NCBI GenBank assembly: GCA_039028975.1
Contig: JBCCHB010000005.1
Span: 1-64,000, forward strand
DNA from: JAHBNG01 sp039028975
GTDB lineage: Bacteria; Chloroflexota; Anaerolineae; Caldilineales; Caldilineaceae
Reading direction: 5' to 3'
Length of the DNA stretch: 64,000 nt
Shown: positions 1 to 8,606 of the stretch, piece after piece
Position numbering within the stretch: position 1 is the stretch's first letter
Layout of the letters: each line of letters opens with the position of its first letter
The notes under the pieces: model-generated
Told to the model about the DNA's origin: nothing
Database searches by the model: none
What the model saw: only the letters and a program-made list of their open reading frames with translations
Position numbers and translations under genes: made by a program

Positions 1-1
1 C

Positions 2-157
2 TTCAACTTCAGTGAAAATGAGGATTGGGACTTTAGCACCCTTCAGTGGGCAGGCGGCGGCACAGCCTCTGGGACTTACTTCATCGTTGTTGAGAATGAG
101 ACAGACCAAGCAGCTTCTTTCACTCTGACAGTTGACGGCCCAGACGTCAAATTCTAA
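2..157 (+). CDS. C-terminal end of a probable secreted protein (partial)
   Basis: The window opens inside a reading frame that ends at TAA 155-157; 51 residues are visible. The tail contains GTYFIVVENETDQAASFTLT and ends in GPDVKF, a beta-rich pattern like the end of bacterial pre-peptidase C-terminal (PPC) or similar Ig-like domains of exported proteins. That assignment is inference from a short stretch. A good rho-independent terminator follows about 45 bases downstream, so this is the last gene of its transcript. The start and the main domain lie outside the window. Confidence 0.55.
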   Translation, partial: FNFSENEDWDFSTLQWAGGGTASGTYFIVVENETDQAASFTLTVDGPDVKF

Positions 158-203
158 CTAGAAACCCTTCTCCTGCAACCAAAATAATTAAATAGTTGGT
201 TAG

Positions 204-239
204 AACTGGATCTCAAAAGAGGTCCGGTTTTGTTTTGTT
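204..239 (+). terminator. Rho-independent terminator
   Basis: An 11-bp stem (AACTGGATCTC with GAGGTCCGGTT, two G-U pairs) closes on an AAAA loop and runs into the T-rich tail TTTGTTTTGTT. It lies 47 bases after the stop of the truncated gene at the window start and most likely ends that transcript. Confidence 0.8.
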
Positions 240-319
240 CCGTCAAAAGGCTCATGGTATAGTTACAGATCTAGGGGAACTCTTTCACATTTCAGAATGC
301 ATCACTCTATAAGTACTTC

Positions 320-406
320 TATAGTGAGCTCTGTTTGAAAACAGTAGTTGGTCTTCCCTGGTAGAAGCCATAGGAAACTACCGTTTTCAACACAACCGCA
401 CTTTAG
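320..406 (-). repeat. 86-bp palindromic repeat, copy 1
   Basis: Imperfect inverted repeat of the family described in the findings. The left end is ATAGTGAGCTCTGTTTGAAA, the inner arms are GAAAACAGTAGTT and AACTACCGTTTTC, and the right end is AACCGCACTTTAG. The ends have drifted compared with other copies. It lies between the terminator of the first gene and the Rid-family gene. Confidence 0.7.
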
Positions 407-537
407 GATCTGATGAGGAAAAGGGATATTTCTCCGAATCATTCTGTCGGTCAAACCAACAAGCTCCTTGGAACCCATACAGAGCCAATTCTATTTTACT
501 CAGCTCTATACTGAAATCGACTGCACTATAGGTCAAA

Positions 538-930
538 ATGATGAAACAAGAAAAACAGACCGTGACGACCAACACTGTATGGGAAAATTTGGCTGGCTAC
601 AGCCGGGCTGTTCGCGTTGGGAACCAGATCCATGTCTCTGGTACCACGGCTACCGGGCCAGATGGTGGCGTCGTTGGTGCTGGGGATCCGGCGGCCCAGA
701 CTCATTACATTATCGACAAGATCGAGGCTGCAATTAAAGAGCTAGGCGGGACTTTGGGAAACGTGGTGCGGACTCGAATTTATGTCAGCGATCGAACTCA
801 GTGGGAGCCGATATCCCGAGCTCATGGTGAGCGCTTTGGTGAGATTCGTCCGGCCAACACGCTGGTCGAAGCCAAGCTAATTGGTGATGAATACCTTGTT
901 GAAATAGAGGCAGAGGCCATGCTCTTCTAG
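538..930 (+). CDS. Rid (YjgF/YER057c/UK114) family protein
   Basis: A 130-residue protein of the usual Rid length with hallmark segments IHVSGTTATGPDG, VVRTRIYVSD and YLVEIEAEAMLF. Rid proteins form trimers; RidA members hydrolyse reactive enamine/imine intermediates made by PLP enzymes. In RidA the catalytic arginine sits in a PAR(S/T) motif; here the equivalent stretch reads IRPANTLVEA with Asn at about residue 107. So this is more likely one of the Rid subfamilies lacking the deaminase arginine, and its substrate is unknown. Two adjacent ATG codons (538 and 541) make the exact start ambiguous. The gene stands alone, and repeat copy 2 begins 11 bases after its stop. Confidence 0.88.
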   Translation: MMKQEKQTVTTNTVWENLAGYSRAVRVGNQIHVSGTTATGPDGGVVGAGDPAAQTHYIIDKIEAAIKELGGTLGNVVRTRIYVSDRTQWEPISRAHGERFGEIRPANTLVEAKLIGDEYLVEIEAEAMLF

Positions 931-941
931 AACCCATAGGT

Positions 942-1026
942 TATACTCAGCTCCGTTTGAAAACTGGAGTTGGTCTCTCCCAGAAGGGCTGGGGAAAACT
1001 TCGGTTTTCAAAACGACCGCAATATA
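942..1026 (-). repeat. 86-bp palindromic repeat, copy 2
   Basis: Starts TATACTCAGCTCCGTTTGAA and ends AACGACCGCAATATAA, with inner arms GAAAACTGGAGTT and AACTTCGGTTTTC. It begins 11 bases after the Rid stop codon, so its hairpin could act as a 3' end structure for that gene. Confidence 0.85.
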
Positions 1027-1525
1027 AGTGGTCCGATAATACTTTTCCCTGCAAAGGCGGGATGCGTGCTCTAGTAAAGACGAATGCTGCCTCCGCTGTG
1101 ATTCTGCTCTACCCCTCCTTTACGTTTACACCCATGCTCGAGGCTCAGTCGAATTCTCCTCCTGGCTCAGGGTCTGATAGCCCCCTATCTTTGATATAGC
1201 TGCCTATCATTTATCTAGTTGGGATACACCTCTAGTCGCTCATTGCAGCACAACGAGATGCCATCCAACTTGCTAACACAGAAATCTACGATAATCGGAG
1301 TGTCCTAGCCCAAGAAACTGCCTTTGCCGCTGTGCTTGCCAAGTAGGGCAAAATTGTTTGCGAGCATCTTCTCTATGTGGCGCCGTACCAACTTTCCAGC
1401 CATTACCTCCGCACCATCACCCGAAAGGTTCTGTAAACACGCCAGGTAGCTTTGGCGATTGTGTAGATAATTGCTGGCGGTAATAAAGAGATAATCGATT
1501 TGTAAATTCACAAAAAGGAGCTAAT
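1027..1525. other. Intergenic region, no convincing gene
   Basis: About 500 bases between repeat copy 2 and the MFS gene. A short stretch at 1050-1090 (CGGGATGCGTG followed by TAAAGACGAA) resembles one at 13240-13272. A 68-codon GTG-initiated minus-strand frame at 1305-1511 has no recognisable family or ribosome binding site and is not called. Confidence 0.5.
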
Positions 1526-2749
1526 TTGCAACGTCAACTTACCTACCTGGGCCTATTGGGATATGTCTTTATTGGCACAGCAGCCGTTCTCGTCCCCTCT
1601 ATTATGCCCTTGATTACAGAGGATTATTCAATTGCTGGTTTAACACTTACTACCATCGGTCTGCTCTTTCCTGCACGGGCCATCGGTGGGATTTTGGGCA
1701 ATTTGCTCTCTGGTGTGGCATCAGACCTTCTAGGGAGGCAACGGCTAGTCTGGCTTTCAGCGCTGTTGCTAGCTGCTTCATTTGGGTTATCCACTTTGGC
1801 ACAACCTTGGCTCTTCTTTTTGGTCGCCTTTGCTCTTGTCAGCGCTGCCCAAGGTGCCCTCTCTACCGGTATCAACGCCATGATCGCAGATGCCAACCAG
1901 GAGGCTCGCTCAAGGGCCCTCAATCTGCTGCATGGCATTTACGGCGTGGGGGCAGCAATTTCGCCGCTGATCATTGGATACATTCTGGGTCAAGGTGTGG
2001 CGTGGCGTTGGACGCTAGCGGGGACTGGGCTGATCTGGCTACTCTACGGCGGGCTGGTTTATTGGCTCTATGGAAATGGAGGAAAGAGGGAGGGACAAGG
2101 TGAGGAAGTGAAGGGGCATGGCAGCGAAGGAACTGGGGATGAGAATAAAACGCAGAGTAAAGCGCTTACCCTTTCCATGCTTTGGCAGGCACCATTTCTA
2201 GCGGTGGCACTGATTGCGTTTATCTACAATGGTGTAGCCTACAGTCTGCTCAATTGGGTGGCTCTCTTTATGCAAGAGTCAGCTGGTTTTTCTATCTTTG
2301 CCTCAGTCTCAGTAATTTCAGTCTTCTATGCTGCGCTGACCCTAGGTCGCTTTGCCTGCACTGCATTTTCAGAGTCACTTGGCTATGCTAGAACCCTATT
2401 GCTTTTGGCAGTCGTGGTAACGGTAACCTATCCTCTTGTGGTTATGAAGGGCAATTCGGCGGTCATGATTCTGGGCGTCTTTTGTACGGGGCTTGGACTT
2501 TCGGGGCTCTTTCCCACTGCACTGGCTTATGGTTCCCGGCTCTATCCTGAACAGACTGGGACCCTTACAGGTACCCTCAACGTAGCCATGACCCTTGGTG
2601 CCATGATTCCACCCCTTTGGACTGGATTTTTAGCTGAACAATGGGGCTTTCAAACTGCCCTGGGCATCAATTTTGTCATGGTGCCTCCGCTAATTTTGAT
2701 TGCGTTCTATCTAAGACAGGTGGAAAAGACGGCAGAAAAGACGGTTTAA
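1526..2749 (+). CDS. MFS transporter
   Basis: A 407-residue polytopic membrane protein with about twelve hydrophobic segments in two halves, split by a charged loop rich in G, E and K at about residues 185-215 (GGKREGQGEEVKGHGSEGTG). The loop after TM2 carries LLSGVASDLLGRQRLVW, the classic MFS G-x-x-x-D-x-x-G-R-R/Q motif. The start is TTG, supported by the strong Shine-Dalgarno AAAGGAG five bases upstream. The substrate cannot be told from sequence; a drug or sugar exporter is possible. It is monocistronic and convergent with the DUF3307 gene. Confidence 0.88.
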   Translation: MQRQLTYLGLLGYVFIGTAAVLVPSIMPLITEDYSIAGLTLTTIGLLFPARAIGGILGNLLSGVASDLLGRQRLVWLSALLLAASFGLSTLAQPWLFFLVAFALVSAAQGALSTGINAMIADANQEARSRALNLLHGIYGVGAAISPLIIGYILGQGVAWRWTLAGTGLIWLLYGGLVYWLYGNGGKREGQGEEVKGHGSEGTGDENKTQSKALTLSMLWQAPFLAVALIAFIYNGVAYSLLNWVALFMQESAGFSIFASVSVISVFYAALTLGRFACTAFSESLGYARTLLLLAVVVTVTYPLVVMKGNSAVMILGVFCTGLGLSGLFPTALAYGSRLYPEQTGTLTGTLNVAMTLGAMIPPLWTGFLAEQWGFQTALGINFVMVPPLILIAFYLRQVEKTAEKTV

Positions 2750-2831
2750 AAAGGAACAGAAAATGGTAACACTCAGTATCCATATGTTTCCCAACGCGGG
2801 ATGCCTTTGAATCGCACCAAAATTTGGACGA

Positions 2832-3197
2832 TCACAACGAAAAACTCTCGATCAACAGTGCCAGTACCAACAGATGAAAGGTTTGGTCCACGGCAATGCG
2901 AACAATGGGCGTATCTGTCTGCTGGATGACGGAAGCCCAACGACTGGCCAAGTTGGGCGCGTCAATGAGCCAATGCGAAACGAAGAGGAGCATAGTAAAC
3001 AAGAGAAGTTGGGGTGCGGGCAACGAAAAATCGGCAAATAGCAGTAACACAATCATTACGCTAGACGTATAAATGATGAAGTGAGTCACGCCCGCCACTG
3101 TAACTAAGTGTCTGTGCTTATTACGGGCCATCCAATCGTTTTGAAATAGCCAATCCCCGATTAGATGGCCAAGGATGAGCCAAGTGAATATGGTCAT
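2832..3197 (-). CDS. DUF3307 family membrane protein
   Basis: A 121-residue protein with the DUF3307 pattern: N-terminal WLILGHLIGDWLFQNDWMAR, then KHRHLVTVAGVTHFIIYT and a late DQTFHLLVLALL. Four hydrophobic segments are visible. Family members are small integral membrane proteins of unknown function with conserved His/Asp residues. The gene faces the MFS gene tail to tail with about 80 bases between the stops. Confidence 0.8.
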   Translation of the reverse strand: MTIFTWLILGHLIGDWLFQNDWMARNKHRHLVTVAGVTHFIIYTSSVMIVLLLFADFSLPAPQLLLFTMLLFVSHWLIDAPNLASRWASVIQQTDTPIVRIAVDQTFHLLVLALLIESFSL

Positions 3198-3711
3198 AGT
3201 GGATAGAATGATTATGATAAATGGTATGGTTATGGTGGATAGCTCTGTAGTTGGGTAGGTATATGAGCAGTTGTGATAAAGTTACACCGCTTTTTGAGAG
3301 AACATGTTACTTTATACGGGGCCTGAGTATAGACAGATTGTTTTTGGCACTATGTTACAATTACTAGTGTTACAACTGCTAGTTTTACAACTGCCAGCAA
3401 ATAAGTAATGGCTGATTATCAGTAGCGCAGACATGCAATAGGCTCCAGCACAGGGAGTGCAAATCGAACAAAGATTGCAAAGATTTCACAGATTCTCTAT
3501 CTTTTTACTCTTCTAATCTTTGTTTATTTATACGGCAGTCCGCAATCGGAATGACATCGACAGAGCCGACTTCGGACTCATCGACCAAATGACTGAGGAC
3601 TACTGATTATAAACAATACCTGGGCGCTAGGCTGTGATCTACTGCACAGCTTTGGTGTTGTTTAGTTCATAGCGATGAATCAAGGCCAAAACTATTATAG
3701 TGGAGGAAAGA
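3198..3711. other. AT-rich intergenic region with dyad repeat
   Basis: About 510 bases between divergent genes, expected to hold promoters for the DUF3307 gene and the Crp-family gene. An imperfect dyad at 3468-3524 (AACAAAGATTG with TCTAATCTTTGTT) resembles one at 22584-22640. At 3570-3605 there is a GACCAAATGACTGAGGAC stretch similar to the tandem repeat near 15 kb. No gene was recognised. Confidence 0.5.
3468..3524. repeat. AACAAAGAT dyad repeat, copy 1
   Basis: An inverted repeat opens with AACAAAGATTGCAAAGATT and closes with TCTTCTAATCTTTGTT. The same closing 16-mer is present at 22625-22640, so it is an interspersed element. Function unknown. Confidence 0.5.
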
Positions 3712-4458
3712 ATGGCCGATAGTATAATCGAAAGACGACTGGATTTTCTGCGATCTATCTCTCTTTTTTCAGAGCTTTCAGATGGAGATTTAGAGAAAAT
3801 TTTAGCCGACCTCCGTTCTCGAGAATACAAACGGGACGATATTGTTTTTCGTCAAGGAGATGAAAGCCGTGAACTCTATATCGTCTTCAAAGGAAGGGTA
3901 CGGATCTACAAAGTCAGCCCGGCCGGAAATGAAACATCCATTGCAATATTTGGCCCAGGTGACATTATCGGAGAAATGGCGGCTATTGATCCCGAGTCGC
4001 GCAGTACCAATGTCAAGACGTTGAGCAAAGTTACCCTGCTGGTGATGGCCCATGAAGCCTTTAATCAGCACCTTCAAGCTATCCCACGCTTATCATTGAG
4101 TATGAATCATCTGCTTGTGCAAAAACTGCGTTGGACTGCGGCCTATGCTGAGACAGTAGCCCAGTTCGATGCAGCAGGCCGTCTATTGCATATTCTTCTG
4201 CTCTACAACAGCCAGTTTGGTGAGGAGCAGGCTGATGCAGATGGCCAGACTCGGCACGTTATTACCCTGGATCTCAATCAGACCGATTTGGCCTCAATGG
4301 TGGGCGCAAGACGGGAATGGGTCAACCGCATTCTTCGAGATTGGCGCAAGCGTAACTTGATTGAGTATCAGAACGGAATAGTTACTATACTGGATCTAGA
4401 GCGGGTGATTGAGGAACGTGATAGCCGCATTGAAGCCAATAGCGGCGGAGATTGGTAA
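3712..4458 (+). CDS. Crp/Fnr-family transcriptional regulator
   Basis: A 248-residue cytoplasmic regulator. Residues about 10-130 form a cyclic-nucleotide-binding fold (DIVFRQGDESRELYIVFKG, then GPGDIIGEMAAIDPESRSTN), followed by a dimerisation helix and a C-terminal winged helix with LDLNQTDLASMVGARREWVN as helix-turn-helix. No Fe-S cysteine cluster is seen. I start at ATG 3712 because GGAGGAAAG at 3702-3710 is an ideal ribosome binding site; a GTG four codons upstream is the alternative. The next gene begins 37 bases after the stop on the same strand and could be co-transcribed or regulated by it. Confidence 0.9.
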   Translation: MADSIIERRLDFLRSISLFSELSDGDLEKILADLRSREYKRDDIVFRQGDESRELYIVFKGRVRIYKVSPAGNETSIAIFGPGDIIGEMAAIDPESRSTNVKTLSKVTLLVMAHEAFNQHLQAIPRLSLSMNHLLVQKLRWTAAYAETVAQFDAAGRLLHILLLYNSQFGEEQADADGQTRHVITLDLNQTDLASMVGARREWVNRILRDWRKRNLIEYQNGIVTILDLERVIEERDSRIEANSGGDW

Positions 4459-4495
4459 GAATTCATACTGCGGTTGTTTTGTATAGGAGATATAC

Positions 4496-7400
4496 ATGAT
4501 CCCCCGAAGATTCGGAGATAGCTTACACGATGGTCAGTTGAAAAGCAGACTGACGTCCCTCATGATGTTCGCACTTGGTTTTGTGGGCATGGCGATACTA
4601 CTGAATTCGTTGTCCTATGATGAGTCAGTATACGCTCAGAATGGGCCAGAAATTCGCCTAAGCCAGACCAATGTTGAACCGGGTGACCAGATCAAGATTG
4701 TCGGTACCGGCTTCACTCCAGGAGGCTATGTCGGTTCGATTCTTCTCGATAACACCATTGTCGATACATTTGATATACCTGGCACCGTCATTGGCGGGCC
4801 AGTCGGCGGGGCATTTTCCATTGACTTCTTTATTCCTACCAATCTAGAGGCTGGCCAGCATGTATTGGAGATTTGTTCCTTCAAACCCTGTGCTACAGGT
4901 GACCAAGAACAGCGAGCGGGCGCTCGTATTGTTGTAAACAATGCGAGGCCTGCCTTAGATGGGAGCGTTGCCTACGTCTACCGCAATGATGAAGCTGCAG
5001 CCTCGACAATCAAGGACCTTCTGGCTGAAGTCGGTTACGCCACAAGAGTCATCCCTCTTGAAAATGTCTTTGGTACCGACTTTGGGGTCTATGATCTAAT
5101 CATCATTGGCCAGGATACAGGGAATAATAATGCTGGCGTTGGTGATATCCCTGTCTGGGGTAACGCCTTGGATCAAGATCAGCACATTGGGGCGTCAGGG
5201 AAACCCATCCTTGGTTTAGGCAGCGGAGGTGCGCTCTTCTTTACCAACGTTCAGCCCTCTCTCAGCCTGAATAATGGATCTATCGAGCTAAGCCAGGAGC
5301 TATTTGTCAGCGATCCCACTCTGCCGTTTTACCAAGAGCCAAACAATCTCTCCACACTGATTGAAGAAAACCCTATCTTAAATCTCTACAATAGCGATGT
5401 GGATGTACAAACGGTTCTGCTTCAGCCTGGTGATGATACAGTACCGTTTCCCATTGGTTACTTGGATAAGGCCCAGGAGCAGATTACTTTAGGCAGAGGG
5501 GACTGCCGTCTGCTTTGGGGATACGATGCAGATCCAGGTACGCTGAACCGAGTGGGACAGGCCCTTTTTATTAACGCAGCTTACCATGCCTTAGCCGGGA
5601 GCTGTGGGGATATTCCGCTACCCGTCTGTCAGCCACTGCTTCGCCCAGAGGCTATGCCCGAGCCAGGGCTGATCAACTTTGACACACTCGATTCTCGATT
5701 AGATATCCAAACGATTGACGAAGGCACGCTGCTGGAAACGCTTTACCAAGAGAGTTACGGTGTGACCTTTCCCACAGTGCCTCAGAATCGAGTGGTTGCA
5801 ACAGGGGAGCGGGCTGAACCGAGGAGTAAGCCTAATGCCGCCTTCAACCAGGTTGCGCCCAATCAGCAGCCTGACGGGAGCGCTGATGCACCTTTACGGA
5901 TTGCCTTTGACCAGCCCAAAAGCCATGTGGGTTTCTACTATGGAGCTATCGACACGATCAATGGTGTAGCGCTTCTGACCGCTTTTGATGCCAACAATGA
6001 GCCGCTCTGCTTACTGCGTCGCACACCTATTCCAGTAGGGCATACTCAGTTTGTGGGCATTCAGGATGCTGAAAGCCGCATTGCCTCCCTCACATTTCGC
6101 TACATTGACTCACCCAGTGGGGAATCCATTGATGATCTCTACTTTGCTCCAGCTGATCCTCCTCAATTGCCCCGCCGGATACAGATCTGTGTAGATGAGG
6201 GTGAGCGGTGCATTCCAGCGCCAGGTGCGACCTTACATCTGGTAGCTGATACATCCAGTGAAGATGGCTCGGTCGCCGCGGCTTGGTCAACCACTTCTGT
6301 GACCACCGGGATACTTCAAGATGATACAGCACCCACACGGTGGCGTGCCGATGAGAATGGGTTGGTCAATGTGGAAAGCCTGTTGGACGGCAGCCAACTT
6401 TGGGCTATGGCAGATGCCCCAGAGGCTGAGAAGCGTACCGCGCCAATTGCCAATACAGATCGATATTCCCTCGTCTACACTAGCGAAGTGACAACCATCA
6501 CCCCAGATCGCTTTGATGCTGATAATGTAATGACCGTTGCCGTCTCCCCTCTCAAGCCGCTGATGCTCTATCATGCCCAGATCTCCAGCGAATGGATTCT
6601 CGATGAGAATTATAAGCAACTCCTAACAACTCAGATAATCTCCGGTTCCAACTATCTTTATGACTTTACGGATGGTCAATTTGCCCTGGGAAGCGTCACC
6701 GTCTCGCAAGATATGGCGAATTGGCCCTTCTACTCGAACGCGCCTAGTAAAGCGGACATGCGGCTCTATCTCAACAACAATCTACGCCCCCAGGCGGAAC
6801 CAGGTGGCTCTGTCTCTTCGCTTATCTCGGATACGGTGAAGCCAGATATTGCCTATCGTCCCGGCTTTATGATGATGGGATCCCAGTGGAATCGCTTCCA
6901 TCAGCCCCCGGGTGACCCCAAGATTCAGGAGTTGCTTACCAAGTATTTCCCTGGCGAAAGTGAGGCGATCCTTCTTGAAGATTGGCCGCTGGCATTAGCC
7001 CACGAACTAGGTCACTATCTGCTCTTCCTCTTTGATACCTACTTAGCCTTTGTAGAAGAGAATGGCCAACTAACGGTCAAAGAAGTTGATTCATGTCAAT
7101 ATAGTGCAATGGGCTGGTTCTATGAGGAAGAAAATCGCCACTTTGTCGAAGATCTCACTGACTGGATCCATTGCGAAGAGACAATTGCCCATCAACATTT
7201 AGAGCGCCCCGAGTGGAACGTGATTGATGATTGGTACCCCTGGGTCATCGTCCCAACTGAGTATATTACCGGTCCAGTGGCCCCTCCGGTTCAGTTGACG
7301 ACCGTCACCTATATAGACCCACCACCAACAAGCACTGTGGGCCTTCTGGATACTTCCATCTACAAGCTGGATTACAGCAATGTGATTACGCCGGGCGCAT

Positions 7401-8431
7401 CGGTCGAGGCCCGAGGATACTTGATTCGCAATGAGAATCGAGCCATGGACCAAGGCGCACCGGCTGAAGAATCTACCGAACTTGAGGTTATGGGGGCCAA
7501 AGTGGGTGATCGCTTCTGCGTCATCGACATCAATGAGAACGTGGCCGAGCCAGCAAAAAGACGCTTCCACTTTGGTTGCGAATCACTTGAGGTGGGGGAT
7601 ACAGAACTATTCTTGGAATCCGATCCCTCATGGACGCCTGTCATCGAGCCGATTCCAGTAGGACCAACGAGCTGGCGAGTCACAGTGAGGGGCGTCACGT
7701 CTACGCTACCGCTTTCGGTAACCTTCTACCCAGAAGGGCAAATGAATGCTCAATCTTTCTCTCTCATGCCGGTCGATTCCATGACATCAACTGGTGTGAT
7801 AACCCTAGAGCAGGTAACACCGGCGGCATTTATTGAATTGACTGTAGCCAACGACAGTGCTGAGGAGTTAAATCCTGCCCGTCGTGCCTTCATTGATGTG
7901 GGAATTGGTGGTGGCAGTATGTGGCCCGGCTCACACTGGGGTGGCTTTGCGCCTATCTACTCACCAGACGACACGGTTGAGTTTTATCGGCAATCATCTG
8001 TTACATTGGGGCCCAATCAATTCGTGGCTGTAGTACGCTATCTCAATACCTATCCGCTTCCCGATAACGCAGTTGGATCAAGCACGCCTTACGGCCTTGT
8101 GGCGTGGCCGACGTCTTTAGTCAACGACGGATTGATCAATTTTCGTATGGATCAGCCACGTTTGGCAACCCCCAGGACAAATGGGTCCAATACCGAAGAA
8201 AGTCAGGATGAGATAAATGAGACAACTGTGGTACTACATCGCTGGGACGGCTCTGCATGGGAGCCGCTCACAGATACCCATGTAAATCTGGAACCGGATG
8301 GCGTACGGTTGGTATCGGCCCGTAGTCGAGGGGCAGGGATTTACGCCGCCATTGAACTGTCAACCCAGCCTATCGAGCCGAATCCTGATCCAGTGCCATC
8401 AACCACGCTCTATTTGCCAGTGGCTCGATAA
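4496..8431 (+). CDS. Large secreted protein with HELGH metallopeptidase motif
   Basis: A 1311-residue exported protein. An N-terminal hydrophobic segment (about residues 22-42) ends near VYAQNG, followed by an IPT/Ig-like domain (PGDQIKIVGTGFTPGGYVGS). A DJ-1/ThuA-like stretch, GVYDLIIIGQDTG, follows around residue 205. The central part carries a zinc-peptidase HExxH motif, H836-E-L-G-H840, in the context ALAHELGHYLLFLFDTY, with a possible Met-turn CQYSAMGWF downstream. The C-terminus is beta-rich and ends STTLYLPVAR, a tail shared with two other secreted proteins in this window. The start has AGGAGA 7 bases upstream. No family was recognised for the whole chain; secreted protease is inferred from HExxH only. 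Confidence 0.8.
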   Translation: MIPRRFGDSLHDGQLKSRLTSLMMFALGFVGMAILLNSLSYDESVYAQNGPEIRLSQTNVEPGDQIKIVGTGFTPGGYVGSILLDNTIVDTFDIPGTVIGGPVGGAFSIDFFIPTNLEAGQHVLEICSFKPCATGDQEQRAGARIVVNNARPALDGSVAYVYRNDEAAASTIKDLLAEVGYATRVIPLENVFGTDFGVYDLIIIGQDTGNNNAGVGDIPVWGNALDQDQHIGASGKPILGLGSGGALFFTNVQPSLSLNNGSIELSQELFVSDPTLPFYQEPNNLSTLIEENPILNLYNSDVDVQTVLLQPGDDTVPFPIGYLDKAQEQITLGRGDCRLLWGYDADPGTLNRVGQALFINAAYHALAGSCGDIPLPVCQPLLRPEAMPEPGLINFDTLDSRLDIQTIDEGTLLETLYQESYGVTFPTVPQNRVVATGERAEPRSKPNAAFNQVAPNQQPDGSADAPLRIAFDQPKSHVGFYYGAIDTINGVALLTAFDANNEPLCLLRRTPIPVGHTQFVGIQDAESRIASLTFRYIDSPSGESIDDLYFAPADPPQLPRRIQICVDEGERCIPAPGATLHLVADTSSEDGSVAAAWSTTSVTTGILQDDTAPTRWRADENGLVNVESLLDGSQLWAMADAPEAEKRTAPIANTDRYSLVYTSEVTTITPDRFDADNVMTVAVSPLKPLMLYHAQISSEWILDENYKQLLTTQIISGSNYLYDFTDGQFALGSVTVSQDMANWPFYSNAPSKADMRLYLNNNLRPQAEPGGSVSSLISDTVKPDIAYRPGFMMMGSQWNRFHQPPGDPKIQELLTKYFPGESEAILLEDWPLALAHELGHYLLFLFDTYLAFVEENGQLTVKEVDSCQYSAMGWFYEEENRHFVEDLTDWIHCEETIAHQHLERPEWNVIDDWYPWVIVPTEYITGPVAPPVQLTTVTYIDPPPTSTVGLLDTSIYKLDYSNVITPGASVEARGYLIRNENRAMDQGAPAEESTELEVMGAKVGDRFCVIDINENVAEPAKRRFHFGCESLEVGDTELFLESDPSWTPVIEPIPVGPTSWRVTVRGVTSTLPLSVTFYPEGQMNAQSFSLMPVDSMTSTGVITLEQVTPAAFIELTVANDSAEELNPARRAFIDVGIGGGSMWPGSHWGGFAPIYSPDDTVEFYRQSSVTLGPNQFVAVVRYLNTYPLPDNAVGSSTPYGLVAWPTSLVNDGLINFRMDQPRLATPRTNGSNTEESQDEINETTVVLHRWDGSAWEPLTDTHVNLEPDGVRLVSARSRGAGIYAAIELSTQPIEPNPDPVPSTTLYLPVAR

Positions 8432-8606
8432 GGTCACGCCACCTTTAGTCACTAAATGAAGTCGATTGCCGGGTAGTCCATAGAACTGAAAAAGTTGTTC
8501 TGGAGTAACGAAACAGACAGGTTGCAGGTACTCCACTCGTTTTGTCAGCCAGAAAGCATCGCCGAAATGTGCTAGTCACCCAATCAATTCTTAATTCAGA
8601 ACAATT

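Larger units (their letters stand above)
158..537. other. Intergenic region with terminator and repeat copy 1
   Basis: About 380 bases without a convincing gene. It holds the terminator at 204-239 and palindromic repeat copy 1 at 320-406. The remaining 130 bases before the Rid gene must contain its promoter, but no clear -35/-10 pair was recognised. Confidence 0.6.

Noticed and set aside
957..1199. 80-codon plus-strand open frame
   Set aside because: Its first part is the 86-bp repeat copy 2 and the rest is low-information intergenic sequence.
1305..1511. 68-codon minus-strand open frame with GTG start
   Set aside because: No ribosome binding site, no recognisable family, overlaps the MFS leader; too short to trust.
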